A program made the position numbers and the translations under genes. From NCBI RefSeq assembly GCF_018446385.1, contig NC_055990.1:22377558-22441557 (forward strand): DNA of 64,000 bases, read 5' to 3'. Shown in pieces: positions 38,101 to 49,150 of this stretch. The notes under the pieces were generated by a model. That model had not been told where the DNA came from, searched no databases, and saw only the letters and a program-made list of their open reading frames with translations. Source of the DNA: Zingiber officinale. Lineage: Eukaryota; Streptophyta; Magnoliopsida; Zingiberales; Zingiberaceae. The stretch's first letter is position 1. The number at the start of each line of letters is the position of its first letter.

Positions 38101-39634
38101 TTGTTTACCGCCAGTCATTTTAATCTCTTTTAAACATTTCTCTTCCATGAATTGTCATGCAAGTATCTTAATGTAGTTTGTGTTTGTTGAATTGGTTTAA
38201 TGACTTCCATCATGGTGACATATTACAAAAGTTTTTATTTAATCTTCTTGTTTCTTATATATATATGTATGTGTGCCTTGCTTAGATGGTTGACCTGATA
38301 TAAGATAAGGGTATGCATATTGCAAGATAGAATTGACAAATCTATAACAACTAGCTAAGATCAACATATTGAAAGAACTGAGAACAAGGTACCAAAAGAA
38401 TCCAAGTCCAAAATCGGTCCATCTCCTAGGGCCAATTTTCAATCCTAAAATGCTCAAGATGTTACTGATATCTGAAAGTGTCAGAGAGGTATAATTAGAT
38501 TCCTTACGCAGTAGTTAATTCTCCATTGTTTCAGTGGTAGAAAGAGATGTCTATTCAGAGAACACCTTGAGACAAAACTTGAATGTCTGATCTCTCTGCT
38601 AAGTTTTGAATCCAACGCCATGACATTGGCATTCAGAATCTTAAGTAATAAATGTAGATCCAGTCAAGTAAGAGCTGCAATTGTTTCTTTTCACCTACCC
38701 AACATCAGGCCTTGTCAAGATGTTACTGATATCTGAAAGTGTCAGAGGTATAATCCAACTCCTTATGCAGTAGTTAATTCTCCATTGTTTCAGTGGTAGA
38801 AAGAGATGTCTATTCAGAGAAAACCTTGAGCCAAAACTTGAATGTCTGATCTCTCTGCTAAGTTTTGAATCCAACGCCATGACATTGGCATTCAGAATCT
38901 TAAGTAATAAATATAGATCCAGTCAAGTAAGAGCTGCAACTGTTTCTTTTCACCTACCCAACATCAGGCCTTGTCCTATATGTGTAAAATTGGAGTTAAG
39001 TCTGTTACGTATTTTGACATGTAGTCTATTTCGGTTCACAATGTCTGATGGTGACATCTAGATGCCAACGTGAACTTGAATTTCAAGAATTACCAGCGCT
39101 AGCATGTATGATTTGTTACAATGGACAGGTTGATAAATTAAGAATGACCTTATGAGTTAGCAAACAAGGACACAAAATTGGTGCTTCACTGTTGACACCA
39201 GTAGGTTTTGTTGAAGGGATGAATGATTTGTCAGATGCTGAATCATCTGATACTTATGCCAGGAATAAAAGTTCATTACATCTTTCCCACCTTTTTATAA
39301 TAGTAATACATTATGAGTTGAACTGTTCTATAGCTTGCTACTTGTAGCTAGACTGTTGCTAGTCATCTGAATTCTGAAATTTGTTCTATCTTCAGGTTTG
39401 TTACTATGGGCAACACTATCACTGCTTTGCATACGAACGTGATCAATGGGTCATGTATGATGACCAAACTGTAAAGGTAACTTGAATGTTTATACTTGTT
39501 GTCTCAGCATGTTGAGTCTTTTAATGGTTTTGAGTTAATTTGTGCAGGTGGTTGGCGGTTGGTTAGATGTTATTACCATGTGTAAACGGGGACATTTGCA
39601 GCCACAAGTTCTGTTCTTTGAGACTGTGAATTAG
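26160..39634 (+). CDS. ubiquitin carboxyl-terminal hydrolase-related protein (DUF627/DUF629/USP)
   Basis: Fourteen exons: 26160-28751, 28827-28955, 29059-29247, 29341-29393, 29631-30268, 30386-30571, 31509-31601, 35287-35411, 35505-35717, 35839-36114, 36233-36380, 37475-37608, 39396-39476, 39548-39634, about 1647 aa, the usual family size. I chose the start MGNKKRNP because homologues begin this way; an in-frame ATG at 26076 would add 28 residues. Residues 53-230 form the helical DUF627 region and about 325-870 the DUF629 region, with a zinc finger C390/C393/H406/H411. About 1010-1050 is a charged coiled coil, and 1281-1294 is UIM-like. The USP domain (about 1310-1647) has the Cys box GEYNCFLN (C1328) and the His box GQHYHCFAY (H1599), with D1614/D1615 following, so the catalytic residues look intact. 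It probably removes ubiquitin from substrates; the target is unknown. Intron 10 starts with GC. Intron 7 (3.7 kb) holds a LINE. Confidence 0.94.
30728..30933 (-). mobile_element. tRNA-derived SINE in USP-gene intron 6
   Basis: A 206-bp insert is bounded by the 11-bp duplication tgaaattattg at 30717-30727 and 30934-30944. On the minus strand the head shows an A-box-like TAGCTAGAGGGTGG and a degenerate B box (GGAATCAATTC), followed by a G/C-rich body. It is antisense to the host gene. The family was not identified. Confidence 0.78.
32040..34420 (-). mobile_element. decayed RTE-type LINE, antisense in USP-gene intron 7
   Basis: On the minus strand the order is endonuclease (34046-34351: NVISIYIPQVG, a D-L-N-G-H-V-G motif), linker, reverse transcriptase (32771-32989: NQFKFMPGRSTIEVIHLL), the RT active-site motif as FVDD (32566-32577), and a C-terminal segment (32040-32390: AEMRMLRWICGHTRMD). 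These match plant RTE-clade LINEs. Many stops and frameshifts break the frames, and a deletion follows FVDD. The exact ends and any target duplication were not found. It accounts for most of the 3.7 kb intron. Confidence 0.88.
38454..38975 (+). repeat. 261-bp tandem duplication in USP-gene intron 12
   Basis: Copy 1 is 38454-38714 and copy 2 is 38715-38975. Both start tcaagatgttactgatatc and end ...catcaggccttg. They differ at a small number of bases (about 10-15 by eye), so the duplication is fairly recent. Neither copy contains an exon. Confidence 0.93.
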
Positions 39635-41807
39635 TAATTCTTCATTGGTAAGCAATTGAGATGATTCTAGACGTGGAAGTACTGAATTCTCAGGGCCATT
39701 TACGAAGAGATCATATGTTAAAAGGACATAAAGGATAAATCAGTATATCAGAATATCTTGATGCCCTACTATTTTATAAAGGTCAATCCTTGGTGACTTG
39801 TTTTGGCAATGACTTCGGAATGCCGATGCATTTCTGTTCATCTTCTCATAATCCCCATCTTCAGTGCCACGATGTTAAGAAAACAAAAAAAAAATCAGGG
39901 ATCCAGGCCAAAAAAAAGTGATCCTTGTATCTATTCTTTATAGATTAGTTCCTTTTCTGCAGAAACAGTTGCATTTTCCTTGCTTCAATAAGGTGGTGCT
40001 GCTCATGGGGATGTGTCTCTCACCATTTTGGAGTCAACAATTATCCTCGCTGCTTGCAGTCATTTTTGCAAATTTTTGATACAACTTCTATAGTCGGAAG
40101 ATAACGAATCTCTACCTGAGTTGAAGCAATCACTGTTCATAATTTTTTTGCTCAACAGATATGAAGTCGTCAGTTTGAGTCAGATAATTATAAGGCTTGT
40201 AGAATGGGAAAAGAATGTAATCAAGAAATGTGATGATCCAGCTTTTTCTTTCACTGAAGTGTTTTTTGTGGAATCAAACATTTTATCACCCTGATTATGA
40301 GTTATAATCGTGGAGGATCACTTACTGTGTGGATGGACTTTGTAACTAATGTGGCAGGAGTTCTAGCTCGATTTTGACTTCCATCTAAATGCACTTAACT
40401 TGTTTTGTTGATGGTGCACTCTTTCAGGTTTCATGGACGCTTGGTGATCTGCGAGAGAATCAGGTTTATGTCTAAGATCACAGGTTTTAAAACCATTGCT
40501 TATTAGTTTGATTAATGATTCTTAGACAGTAATAAATTGGTTTTGTTGGAGGAAAGCCATGGCCTCTCTCTCGATTGGGATCCGCAAAAAGACTAACTTG
40601 AACAGCAAACTTGTGCATCTAAATAAGCATAATTCTAGTCTACTGTAGAGGTAAAATTTCAATTGATAAGCTAAAAAGACGAAGGCATTCTTTTCAATTT
40701 GATTGCCTCGATATCTTTTGTTCGTTTGTTCTTTACTTGTTGAAATCATAAACATCACTCGATTGTCTGTTTGCAGGAGTATTAGAGCCTCAGCACAAAT
40801 TTTCCCAGATTGTTTGCTCACTTACAAAGAAAGCAAACATATCTATCACTCTATGAGGTATCTCGGTCACTGGTTCATTCATCAATAGAATGCATCCTTG
40901 CACGTCTCTTTGTGCCTACAATTTAGGAAGCCATCCGAAAAACGAAAAGTTTGGAGCCAGTCTTCACATCTAAGAAGTAACAATGTGATAAAGGGACAAC
41001 ACAATAAGAAAAATTAACTTAGCTTAGTACGACATTAATTGCTAATTCTTAATCATTGTTGGTGGTCCGCATGTGGCTTTGTGATTCCAATGTGTTGCCT
41101 GATGATTAATATATGTATCTAAAATGGATTCTAAATTTACACGTGGTGAAATGTCGTTTTCTCATCTATTCCTCTAGTCCAATTAATTTTTTGGCAAATA
41201 AAAAAAACTTCTTAAAAATATTTTAATTTACAGTCTACGCCCACAGGTCATCATGTTTGACAAAGACATAATTTTCTAATTAAATATTAACGTTTTGGTG
41301 GCGCATGATTCATGAAAGGGAATTTAAACAAAATAACAAAAACCAAAAAAGAATTGATTTACTAGGATATTTCTCAAACAAGAACATCTTAATGACAATT
41401 TTTTTTAAAAAAAAGATAAATATGGAGAAATATTTTTAAATAAAATATAGTTTTTTCCATTATTTTATTTTCTTGGTAGTTTTCTTTCTTTTGAAAAAAA
41501 TAAAATAAAATAGATGCATTTTAGGATTAATTATTATTATTATTGCATAAGAAGTGCCTTGTAACATCAATTTTTAGAAATCTTTTCCTTCGATTCTGAA
41601 ATTAAAATAGAAAATTGGATGGTTTAGAATTCATATAATTTTTTTAAAAAATTTTAAAATTTGAAACTAAAATTAAAAAATTAACATGATTAACAAAATC
41701 TAAATAAATCGAACAATTCAATATTATTATTATTTGTTAATTTGATTATATTCAGTAGATGAATGGATTTATATCACTCTCTGACTCTGAATTCCCTTCT
41801 GTAAGTA
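39635..41807. other. USP-gene 3' UTR and spacer to MurG
   Basis: A donor-like TTG|GTAAGC at about 39648 and acceptor-like TTTCTGCAG near 39960 suggest a spliced 3' UTR. Transcript-like sequence may run to about 40,300. From 41,100 to 41,760 the DNA is very AT-rich with no gene seen. No clear TATA box precedes MurG. Confidence 0.45.
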
Positions 41808-44800
41808 ATGGCGTTCGTCACCGCTGCACCTCCACCTGCTCTCTTCTCTCTCTCCCCTTCTTCTGCTTCTTCTTCCATTTCCAGTTTCCGGATACGAGCT
41901 TCTTCCTCCTTCCATCTCCCTCCATCTCCGACTTCAAGGTTCAAGCCAAGGCAGGTACCTCTGCTGCCATCACCTTCACCGGATAAAAATGACATCTTTT
42001 TTCCAGTTCTGCTCAAAGATCGTTCATTGGTGTTCTTCTGGTCCAGGTCGCCTCGCCTCCGCCGCCTGCAGCTGTGCTCCGCGTGTTGTTCGCTGCCGGA
42101 GGCACCGGCGGCCACGTCTACCCCGCGATCGCCATCGCCGAGGCGCTCAAGGACGCCTCCCCTGACGCCGAGATCCTTTTCGTCGGATCGGACGCTGGAC
42201 TCGAGGGCTCCGCTGTGCCCTCCGCCGGCTTCGCCCTCGCCGCCATCCCCCGGGCCCGCCCTTCCCTTCCCCCCTTCTCCTCCGCCAACCTCCTTCTCCC
42301 CTTCCACTTCTTCCGCGCTGTCTCCTCGAGCGTGAGGATCGTTCTCCGCTTCCAGCCTTCCCTCGTCGTCGGCACCGGTGGCTACATCGCCGCGCCTGTG
42401 TGCCTCGCTGCCGCCTTGTGCGGCGTCAAGATCGTTATTCAGGAGCAGAACAGCTACCCTGGACTCGTGAACCAGCTCACCGCCCGCTTCGCCGATAAGA
42501 TCTTCGTTGCTTTCAATGGATGCGTGAAGCACTTGGAGAGGAGGAAGTGCTTGGTCTACGGGAATCCGGTGAGGCTCGCGCTGCGCCGCTTTGTGTCGAA
42601 GGCCGTGGCGCGGTCGCATTTCTTCCCCAAGGCGGGGTCGAAGAGTGTGGAGGAGAAGGCGCAGGTCGTCCTGGTGCTCGGAGGCTCCGGCGGCGCCGAA
42701 GCAATCAACATTGCGGCTCTGAACATGTACTCAGAAATGTTATCACGGCACAAGAACAGGTTCATCATTTGGCAGACAGGAGCCGATGGATTCAACGAAA
42801 TGGAGTGTCTTGTTAAGATCAACAGAAGATTGTTTCTTACCCCGTGAGTCCTCTCCACTTCCTTTCCCTGTACATGCCACATGTTCTTGAGTTCAATGCC
42901 TTTATCAATTCAGTGCATCATTGAGATTCTAATATCCGTTAACTCCTAAGTTTGATCAGTCTAGTCTAATTATTTGCACTTACAAAAGGTTGGATTTGTT
43001 CTTATCTTAACAACTTACTCATGTTGTTTGTCTTTTTAATCTTGTCAATAAATTACAATGACTAATGCTGTTGATTAAAATGTTCACTTCTTGCGAAAAG
43101 AAATCATTCAGTGAAAAATTTAAACATTGCTAGAATTGATAGTTATAAACATTTCTGGCACTCTGCACAATTTAATTTCCTTAGTTTCAGAAAGAGCATA
43201 TTTGATCTTCTACACACAATTTGTAACATTAGTTTTAGAAAGTTCAGATTGCATGGCTAATATCATGGGAAGTGTTTCATTTGACATGCTTTTATACTGA
43301 GTTTAGTCTTCATCTATGAAGGTTCTTGCATGAATTGGATTTGGCTTATGCTGCTGCTGATGTGGTCGTTTCTCGTTCTGGGGCAATGGCTTGCACAGAG
43401 ATCTTGACCACAGGGAAGCCATCAATTCTGGTATTGAAGACACTCCTTAGAAGTCTATTGTTGTAACAAACACAACTTCACAATGAAAGGAAATAGTTCA
43501 CCACTTTTTATCTCTATGAAGTGATATGAATATGTTGAATCTAAGAACTATGAAGCAGAAACTTCTCCAAACAATCAACTCTAATCCCTCCTGATATTCT
43601 TTGACAGACCAATAACTATAATCTAATAATGATTTCAATTTACAATAGCTTTTAAGTTCTAGAATCAGAAAATTCTTAAGCATAGGAGATTATGATCACT
43701 AGACCTGATAATGATCATGAAATAAACCGACAAAATATTGTGATGGCTGGAATTTGATCCTTCAATTTGGTGATGAGCTGGTACATTTTCATATGCTGTA
43801 ATATACATCTTACTTTTCCTCCCACATCTATTGCTTAATTACAAAGTAGATATTCGAGAGCAATTTATAGAGAGATTCGTCAATTATATGCTATCTATAC
43901 TGTATATGCCTGATCTACTTGAAATGGAAAGACTAGCTACCAAAGAATACGCTACAATGTCACTCTTGGAACATATCACAATCGGCTATGAAAGCTAAAG
44001 AAACAAATACTGTAATTTTTAACTCTATTAGCACTCTAACCTCTTTTCTTGAAGTTCTTTCCCTCACTCTTTTCATTTGTACTAGATACCGTCCCCTGAT
44101 GCTGCAGATGGTCATCAAATTAAAAATGCATACATTATGGCAGATGTAGCAGGATCGAAGGTCATCACAGAAGATGAGCTTGATTCTAGTAGTCTTGAAG
44201 ATGCAATTGACAATATCCTAGGTATGCAGTGACATTTCTTAGCTAGGGTTTATGCATGCTACTATGAATTCATCAACAATTGGCACACTTTGAAAAGTGT
44301 CCAGTTTCAATACAACAAGCCATTGTAGCCATGTTCTACTTTCATTGTCTTATATAGGTCAATATGCTTTCTGACATGCTCTTGAAATCCAGAAACTTCT
44401 ATAATTTGAGTTTTAATCGATAATCAAGAGCTATTTCTACTTATTATCACTAGTTGCATCTGATTATATAAGGCCGTGTTGTAGGAAATTGTTAGAAAAA
44501 CTAAGGTCCCAACTAATTGATGTTGGTTAATGCTCACCTTTCCATCGTAGCACATTGTAACGGCTCACAACGTCAGACTGACTACTGGCATTAATGACTG
44601 TTAGCATTGGATGGACAATGGGAGGAAGAGAACCGAAAAGGTAGGCCATGTATGAAGGTTATTTCAGTTCTAGGATCAAATCCTAGGTCGACTACATCTT
44701 GGTCTGATTTATTCTAGCAATGATGATGCATTTAATCTCCACTACGGTCACACCCATATTGAATAGTTAGGTTGAGTTTTTCATTTACGTTGTATGCAAC

Positions 44801-45983
44801 TTATTTACAGTTTCGAGACGAGCTTAATGGATTGACTAATCGATAACCAAACCCTATTTATCTTGGTGATGAATTTCCATTACTATGTTGGTTCATTGGA
44901 GATTACATTGAAAATACACAATTAGTTGGAAATGATATATGCATCTTCTCTCCATAGTCCTTCCACCTCCCTATTCTTGTTATCTTTTAGGCAGTGAAAG
45001 GAAGCCAAAATGGAGGGAAAGAGAGAGTAAAAGGATAAGAGAAGTATCTACCTAGTTGGATGCAACTATGGAGAGAAAAGGAACTTAAGAGACATTTCTT
45101 GGGTTCTCTCCAAATATGGACAGATTAGAAGGAGAAGCATAGGGTTGGTAAAAGTTGGATATTCCCCTTTCTTCGTCACTAACCATCAATCACCACCGAC
45201 CATTAGACCACTGCCGAGCCACCACTAGCTGTCATTGGGCCATGATTGATATAATTGCTACGTCGACAAATCATTGTTGCTAGCCGAATTCAATTACTGC
45301 CCATTAGACCACTGCCAAACCACCAACGGATCATGCCAAACCCCTGGCTATTGTTGAAAAAAGGTCAGATTATATTTCAAAGATCGATCGTAACTTCTTA
45401 CCCACTTCCATGATCGGCACGGGATCACACCAGACATGGTTTTACAACTTTTTGTATGTTTATTTGTTTATTCAGCAGAATGTTGATCGTTGAACTTGAA
45501 TTGCTTATCATGCAGCATATTTATGCACAATCTTTCCAGTTTTGCCTTTTCAATTTCTTTTTCTCCCCACTGGTTATTGCTCAATACTGTTAATGACAAG
45601 GTGAAGCTTTTGTTGGAATTCGACAAAAAAAATTCAAAAAATCTCTAACCCATTAATTCCATATATATTTCCTTTAATGACTCTGTAATTATGTCCATAA
45701 TTTCTTTTAATCACATGAAAGGCTATAATTAAGTCTTTAGCATTAAGATTAAGTAGATATCATTGAATTACTTATTGTTTACACTAATTTAAACATCATG
45801 TTTCCACTAAACCATAACTATTCTCCGGTCTAAGCTCATACGATATGTATACTTAATTTTGCAGGAAATGAAAGTCTCATGGCTGAAATGTCTGAGAGGG
45901 CACTGAGTGCTGCACGTCCTGAAGCTGCAGTTGATGTCGCAAAATGCATTATTTCTCTCATCAACTCAACCTCTTCAAACTGA
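41808..45983 (+). CDS. MURG: MurG-type glycosyltransferase, probably plastid-targeted
   Basis: Five exons: 41808-41954, 42047-42843, 43322-43430, 44086-44221, 45865-45983, 435 aa. Residues 1-49 are Ser/Ala/Pro-rich with few acidic residues, a likely plastid transit peptide. The mature part starts VLRVLFAAGGTGGHVYPA, the first glycine loop. The second loop is VVGTGGYIAAP and the third LVLGGSGGAEAIN (bacterial MurG usually has GGSQGA). IQEQNSYPGLVN and SRSGAMACTEI follow, then IPSPDAADGHQIKNA. Bacterial MurG transfers GlcNAc from UDP-GlcNAc to lipid I in peptidoglycan synthesis. Plants keep homologues, and mosses use the pathway in plastid division; the role in flowering plants is unsettled. 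Exon 2 is extremely GC-rich while the later exons are not. All splice sites are GT-AG and in frame. Confidence 0.93.
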
Positions 45984-46776
45984 ATTGGATATCGTAGAAA
46001 CAGTATCCATCCTTTTTAATAATGCTTTGATCCCCCCGGCAATCAGATATAGAGTTGTTTTCAATTCTTTTTGCCAAGTCGTATGCAACTTATTGACAGT
46101 TAGGTTGAGTTTTTCATGTTCGTATTTGGGTTAACTGCAACCAAATCACTTTCGATGAATCAATCGTTTAGCTATCCATGCAAAATGGCACTGTTGTGGA
46201 TTCTTTCCATGAACTCATTTGTTGTGTCTTGAGGATGTTCCTTTCAGAAAATAGAGCTTGAATAGACTTTACAACTGATGCAGCATGTAAATTATGTGTT
46301 AAATGAATTGTTTTCTAGGTGTTTTCGAGCACCTTCTCTGCCACTCATGCTCAAAACTCAAACTATGATCCTCTTATTTGTTCCCTTAAGTGTTTTATTA
46401 TCGCGCTGCACTCGTAAGGATGTAGAGTTGATTTCTTTGTCAAGTTGATGAATATTTTACTTTCTCTGTGTTCGTAAAAATACATGAGCTAGGGAGAGTT
46501 TGCATCTAGAGTTGCCATTGATGATGATGCTTAAACCATCCTCCTGGGAAATGTCTTTCTTGGTTTCACTGGTAAAAGTTTCAGTAGATCACTCAGCTCT
46601 GTCTGTTTCAGTAATCCAATCTTATTAATTTTTCTTTTTGTTTATAGATTTAAATTCCCCTATTTTTTTTTAAAAATTTCCATTATTTTATATATTATAT
46701 TTTGTACCTTTTCATTTATAGTTGGGATATACTGTATTTTATTAGACTATTTTGTTTGAAACAATTTCATCATTTA

Positions 46777-46829
<53 letters not shown>

Positions 46830-47560
46830 TATTTTATTACTTATTATTGTTTCCTTTTTAAAATATAGTCTAGAATTTCAATATATAATTAAATTCAGTC
46901 TATGTTTAATCTCATTCTTTTCCATATAATGTATTTCTCAAATTAGTAAATCTTATTAATTTATATTTCAAATTTAGACTCGAACAGTAAGATTAATTTA
47001 CATAATCTAATAAAATTATATAAAATATTAGTTTTAAAGATAAAAACAGTTTATAAAACAATTCAGAATTTGTTATAGAAGTTGAAATAAAATAAAATAG
47101 TCAGATCATAAAAAAAAAAAAAATATTAGTTATTACATAAAATATGAAAACTTAGATCATTTAGGATTGTTTTACTACTATGAATGAAAATAATTTTTTT
47201 TGTGATTTTGAAAATAAATTTTATGACTTTATTATGATGTAAAACTCTACTAAACTGGATGAAGATCCTCCTCTTTACAAAACAAATTCTCGTGACCCGG
47301 GAAGGGGTCTGAGACATTTGGCCCTTGATTGAAATAATAGTAGGAGAAAAGTTAAATAATAGAGATGAAATGAATTCTTCCCTTTCTTTATACCTAAGCC
47401 TCTTTTGCTCCACTTTCTTAGTGACCTCAATCTCACCCTATTTAATGATATTAATTATAGAGCAAAAGACATCTTTGTCTTAGCTTCTTAATTTAATGAT
47501 AGATGGAGTGTTCTCTTTTATTTTTTCTTCTCTTATTAGGTATACATCTTTTTCTTTGTT
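45984..47560. other. MurG 3' flank and AT-rich spacer
   Basis: The 3' UTR probably extends a few hundred bases past the stop. The rest is AT-rich with no gene. Small frames at 45907-46134 and 46702-46929 are a shadow of the last exon and of the AT microsatellite. Confidence 0.5.
46781..46825. repeat. (AT)n microsatellite, about 22 units
   Basis: An uninterrupted AT dinucleotide run about 800 bp downstream of the MurG stop codon. Confidence 0.97.
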
Positions 47561-48293
47561 ATTTTATTGGTTCATTACAAATATATATGATGATGCCAGT
47601 GATATATTTACCCAATCGGACCAGGTGGCCCGGCAAGCCCACTCTCTATGAAACCGGTTGTTGGACGTGGATTCATCGAGCGGATGGTGGTTCCTCTGAT
47701 CAGTACTGTAGCCACTTCACTTCCGGAGGTTGGCCCTGTAAGCCTTAAGCCATGGTATTGTCTTGACTTTGACTTGCAGTAGCAGTGCCTAAATCTGCGG
47801 AGTGGGCTCCTCCTTATATTAATCCACAAGCCTTCCCTCAAATTCGTGAAGGAGTTCTAATCCATTGTTGGGCCGATCAGTCTGTCGGTGATTTCCACGT
47901 TCGTTTGGCCTTGGCCCGTCCTCTGTACCCAGGTGGGGCCCGATACGTGCTCTTTATCTCCGTCTTGAGAGTAAGCGATAGGTAACATCCTTATCAGCTA
48001 AACTTCCTTTCCTTTATGCGTCATAGGCGTAACGGTTATGGTAGCGTCGTCTAAATTTCTCGAAGATAAATGCGGCTCACGATAATTATGATGAACACGT
48101 GACCATACCTTTATAAATGATTCATTGAATGATATCCAGATGATCGAAGGCGCGTGTCACCATGCGCCCGCCGCCGCGCTTTGGTGTAATGAACCAGATA
48201 TCGCTTACGTAGCGGCTTGCCACCGGAATTCAGCGGTTGGATGCAACCTGGTTTCGCATCCATCTGGATCGACGGAGTCGATCGGCGCGAGTT

Positions 48294-48300
48294 TATATAA
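48294..48300 (+). promoter_or_regulatory. TATA box upstream of the second gypsy-type ORF copy
   Basis: TATATAA lies about 150 bp before the ATG at 48448, in GC-rich sequence with a pyrimidine-rich leader. The arrangement parallels the TATA at 13102 and ATG at 13217. Confidence 0.45.
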
Positions 48301-48447
48301 ACCTGGTCGTCAGCCGTCTTCTTCCGCCAGCGGCGTCTCTTCGTCTTGAGCTTCTGGCGGCGTTACATCTTCTTGGATTTCCAGCGATCTTGCTTGTAAG
48401 CTCCCTCTTTCAACCAGATCTTTGTTGCTCTTGATTCTTAGTTTTTG

Positions 48448-49150
48448 ATGGCAAGTACCTGTGATCCGCCGCTATCCACTGGACTATGGTACACTTCCAT
48501 TCGTGTCGGATTCGGCCAGGAAATCTTTGAGTTACAAAGTACGTATAGGCTTCCCCTAAATTATAAATTGGTCTCCGTTCTTATTTTGATCGGTCGGTGA
48601 ACCACCTTTGGGTTTGTTTATGCTTCTTTAGAATCAGTCACCGCCAGTCTGCGGTTCCCGGTCCACCCATTTTTCCTGGTTTATAGACTGCCTCTCTTTC
48701 CCGCAATTAGTCACAGACTCTTGCGTTTGTTGTCTGGGGTAGTGATCCTTTTATGCAGGCATTCCTTTGACCTCCTCGACTCTTTTAGCCTTACAGCTAT
48801 CCCTAAAGTACAGCGGGACTGAACCTTCCTATTTCAAGCTCGGGTGACCTTGTTCTTCTTAAGTGGATGTCATGTCCTCCGATAAGCATTGGAAGGACTG
48901 CTTTTTCTTCATACATGTTCACAGAAATTGATTCTGCAGGCAATTTGGTAGTTAAATTCTGAATTCGCCCACATCTTTCAGCGGCGTGAAGTACAAAAGG
49001 TGACGGATATCTCAATGACGTAAAGCTTGGTTGGACAGAAGTATCACAATTCAAGTTGCTCCTGGAGGTGTTTCTGTATTGTTTGGCTGATGATCCGCGT
49101 AAAACTTCGTCCATTAAGTATCTTTCTAGGTCTAACCTTTGAATCATGAT
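48448..49150 (+). pseudogene. gypsy-type transposon ORF (Transposase_28-like), heavily decayed
   Basis: The ATG at 48448 opens about 50 codons (MASTCDPPLSTGLWYTS...) to a TGA. Frame-shifted continuations give SLRFPVHPFF, corresponding to the GLRFSIYPFF block of the 13217 copy, and later KHWKDCFFFI, the family's K-G-W-K-x-x-F-F-x pattern. Stops occur in every frame. It is therefore another dead copy of the same family, in the same orientation. Confidence 0.42.

Noticed and set aside
41774-42619. 281-codon minus-strand frame over MurG
   Set aside because: It is the antisense of the GC-rich MurG exon, where stops are rare; MurG itself has matching domains and splice sites.
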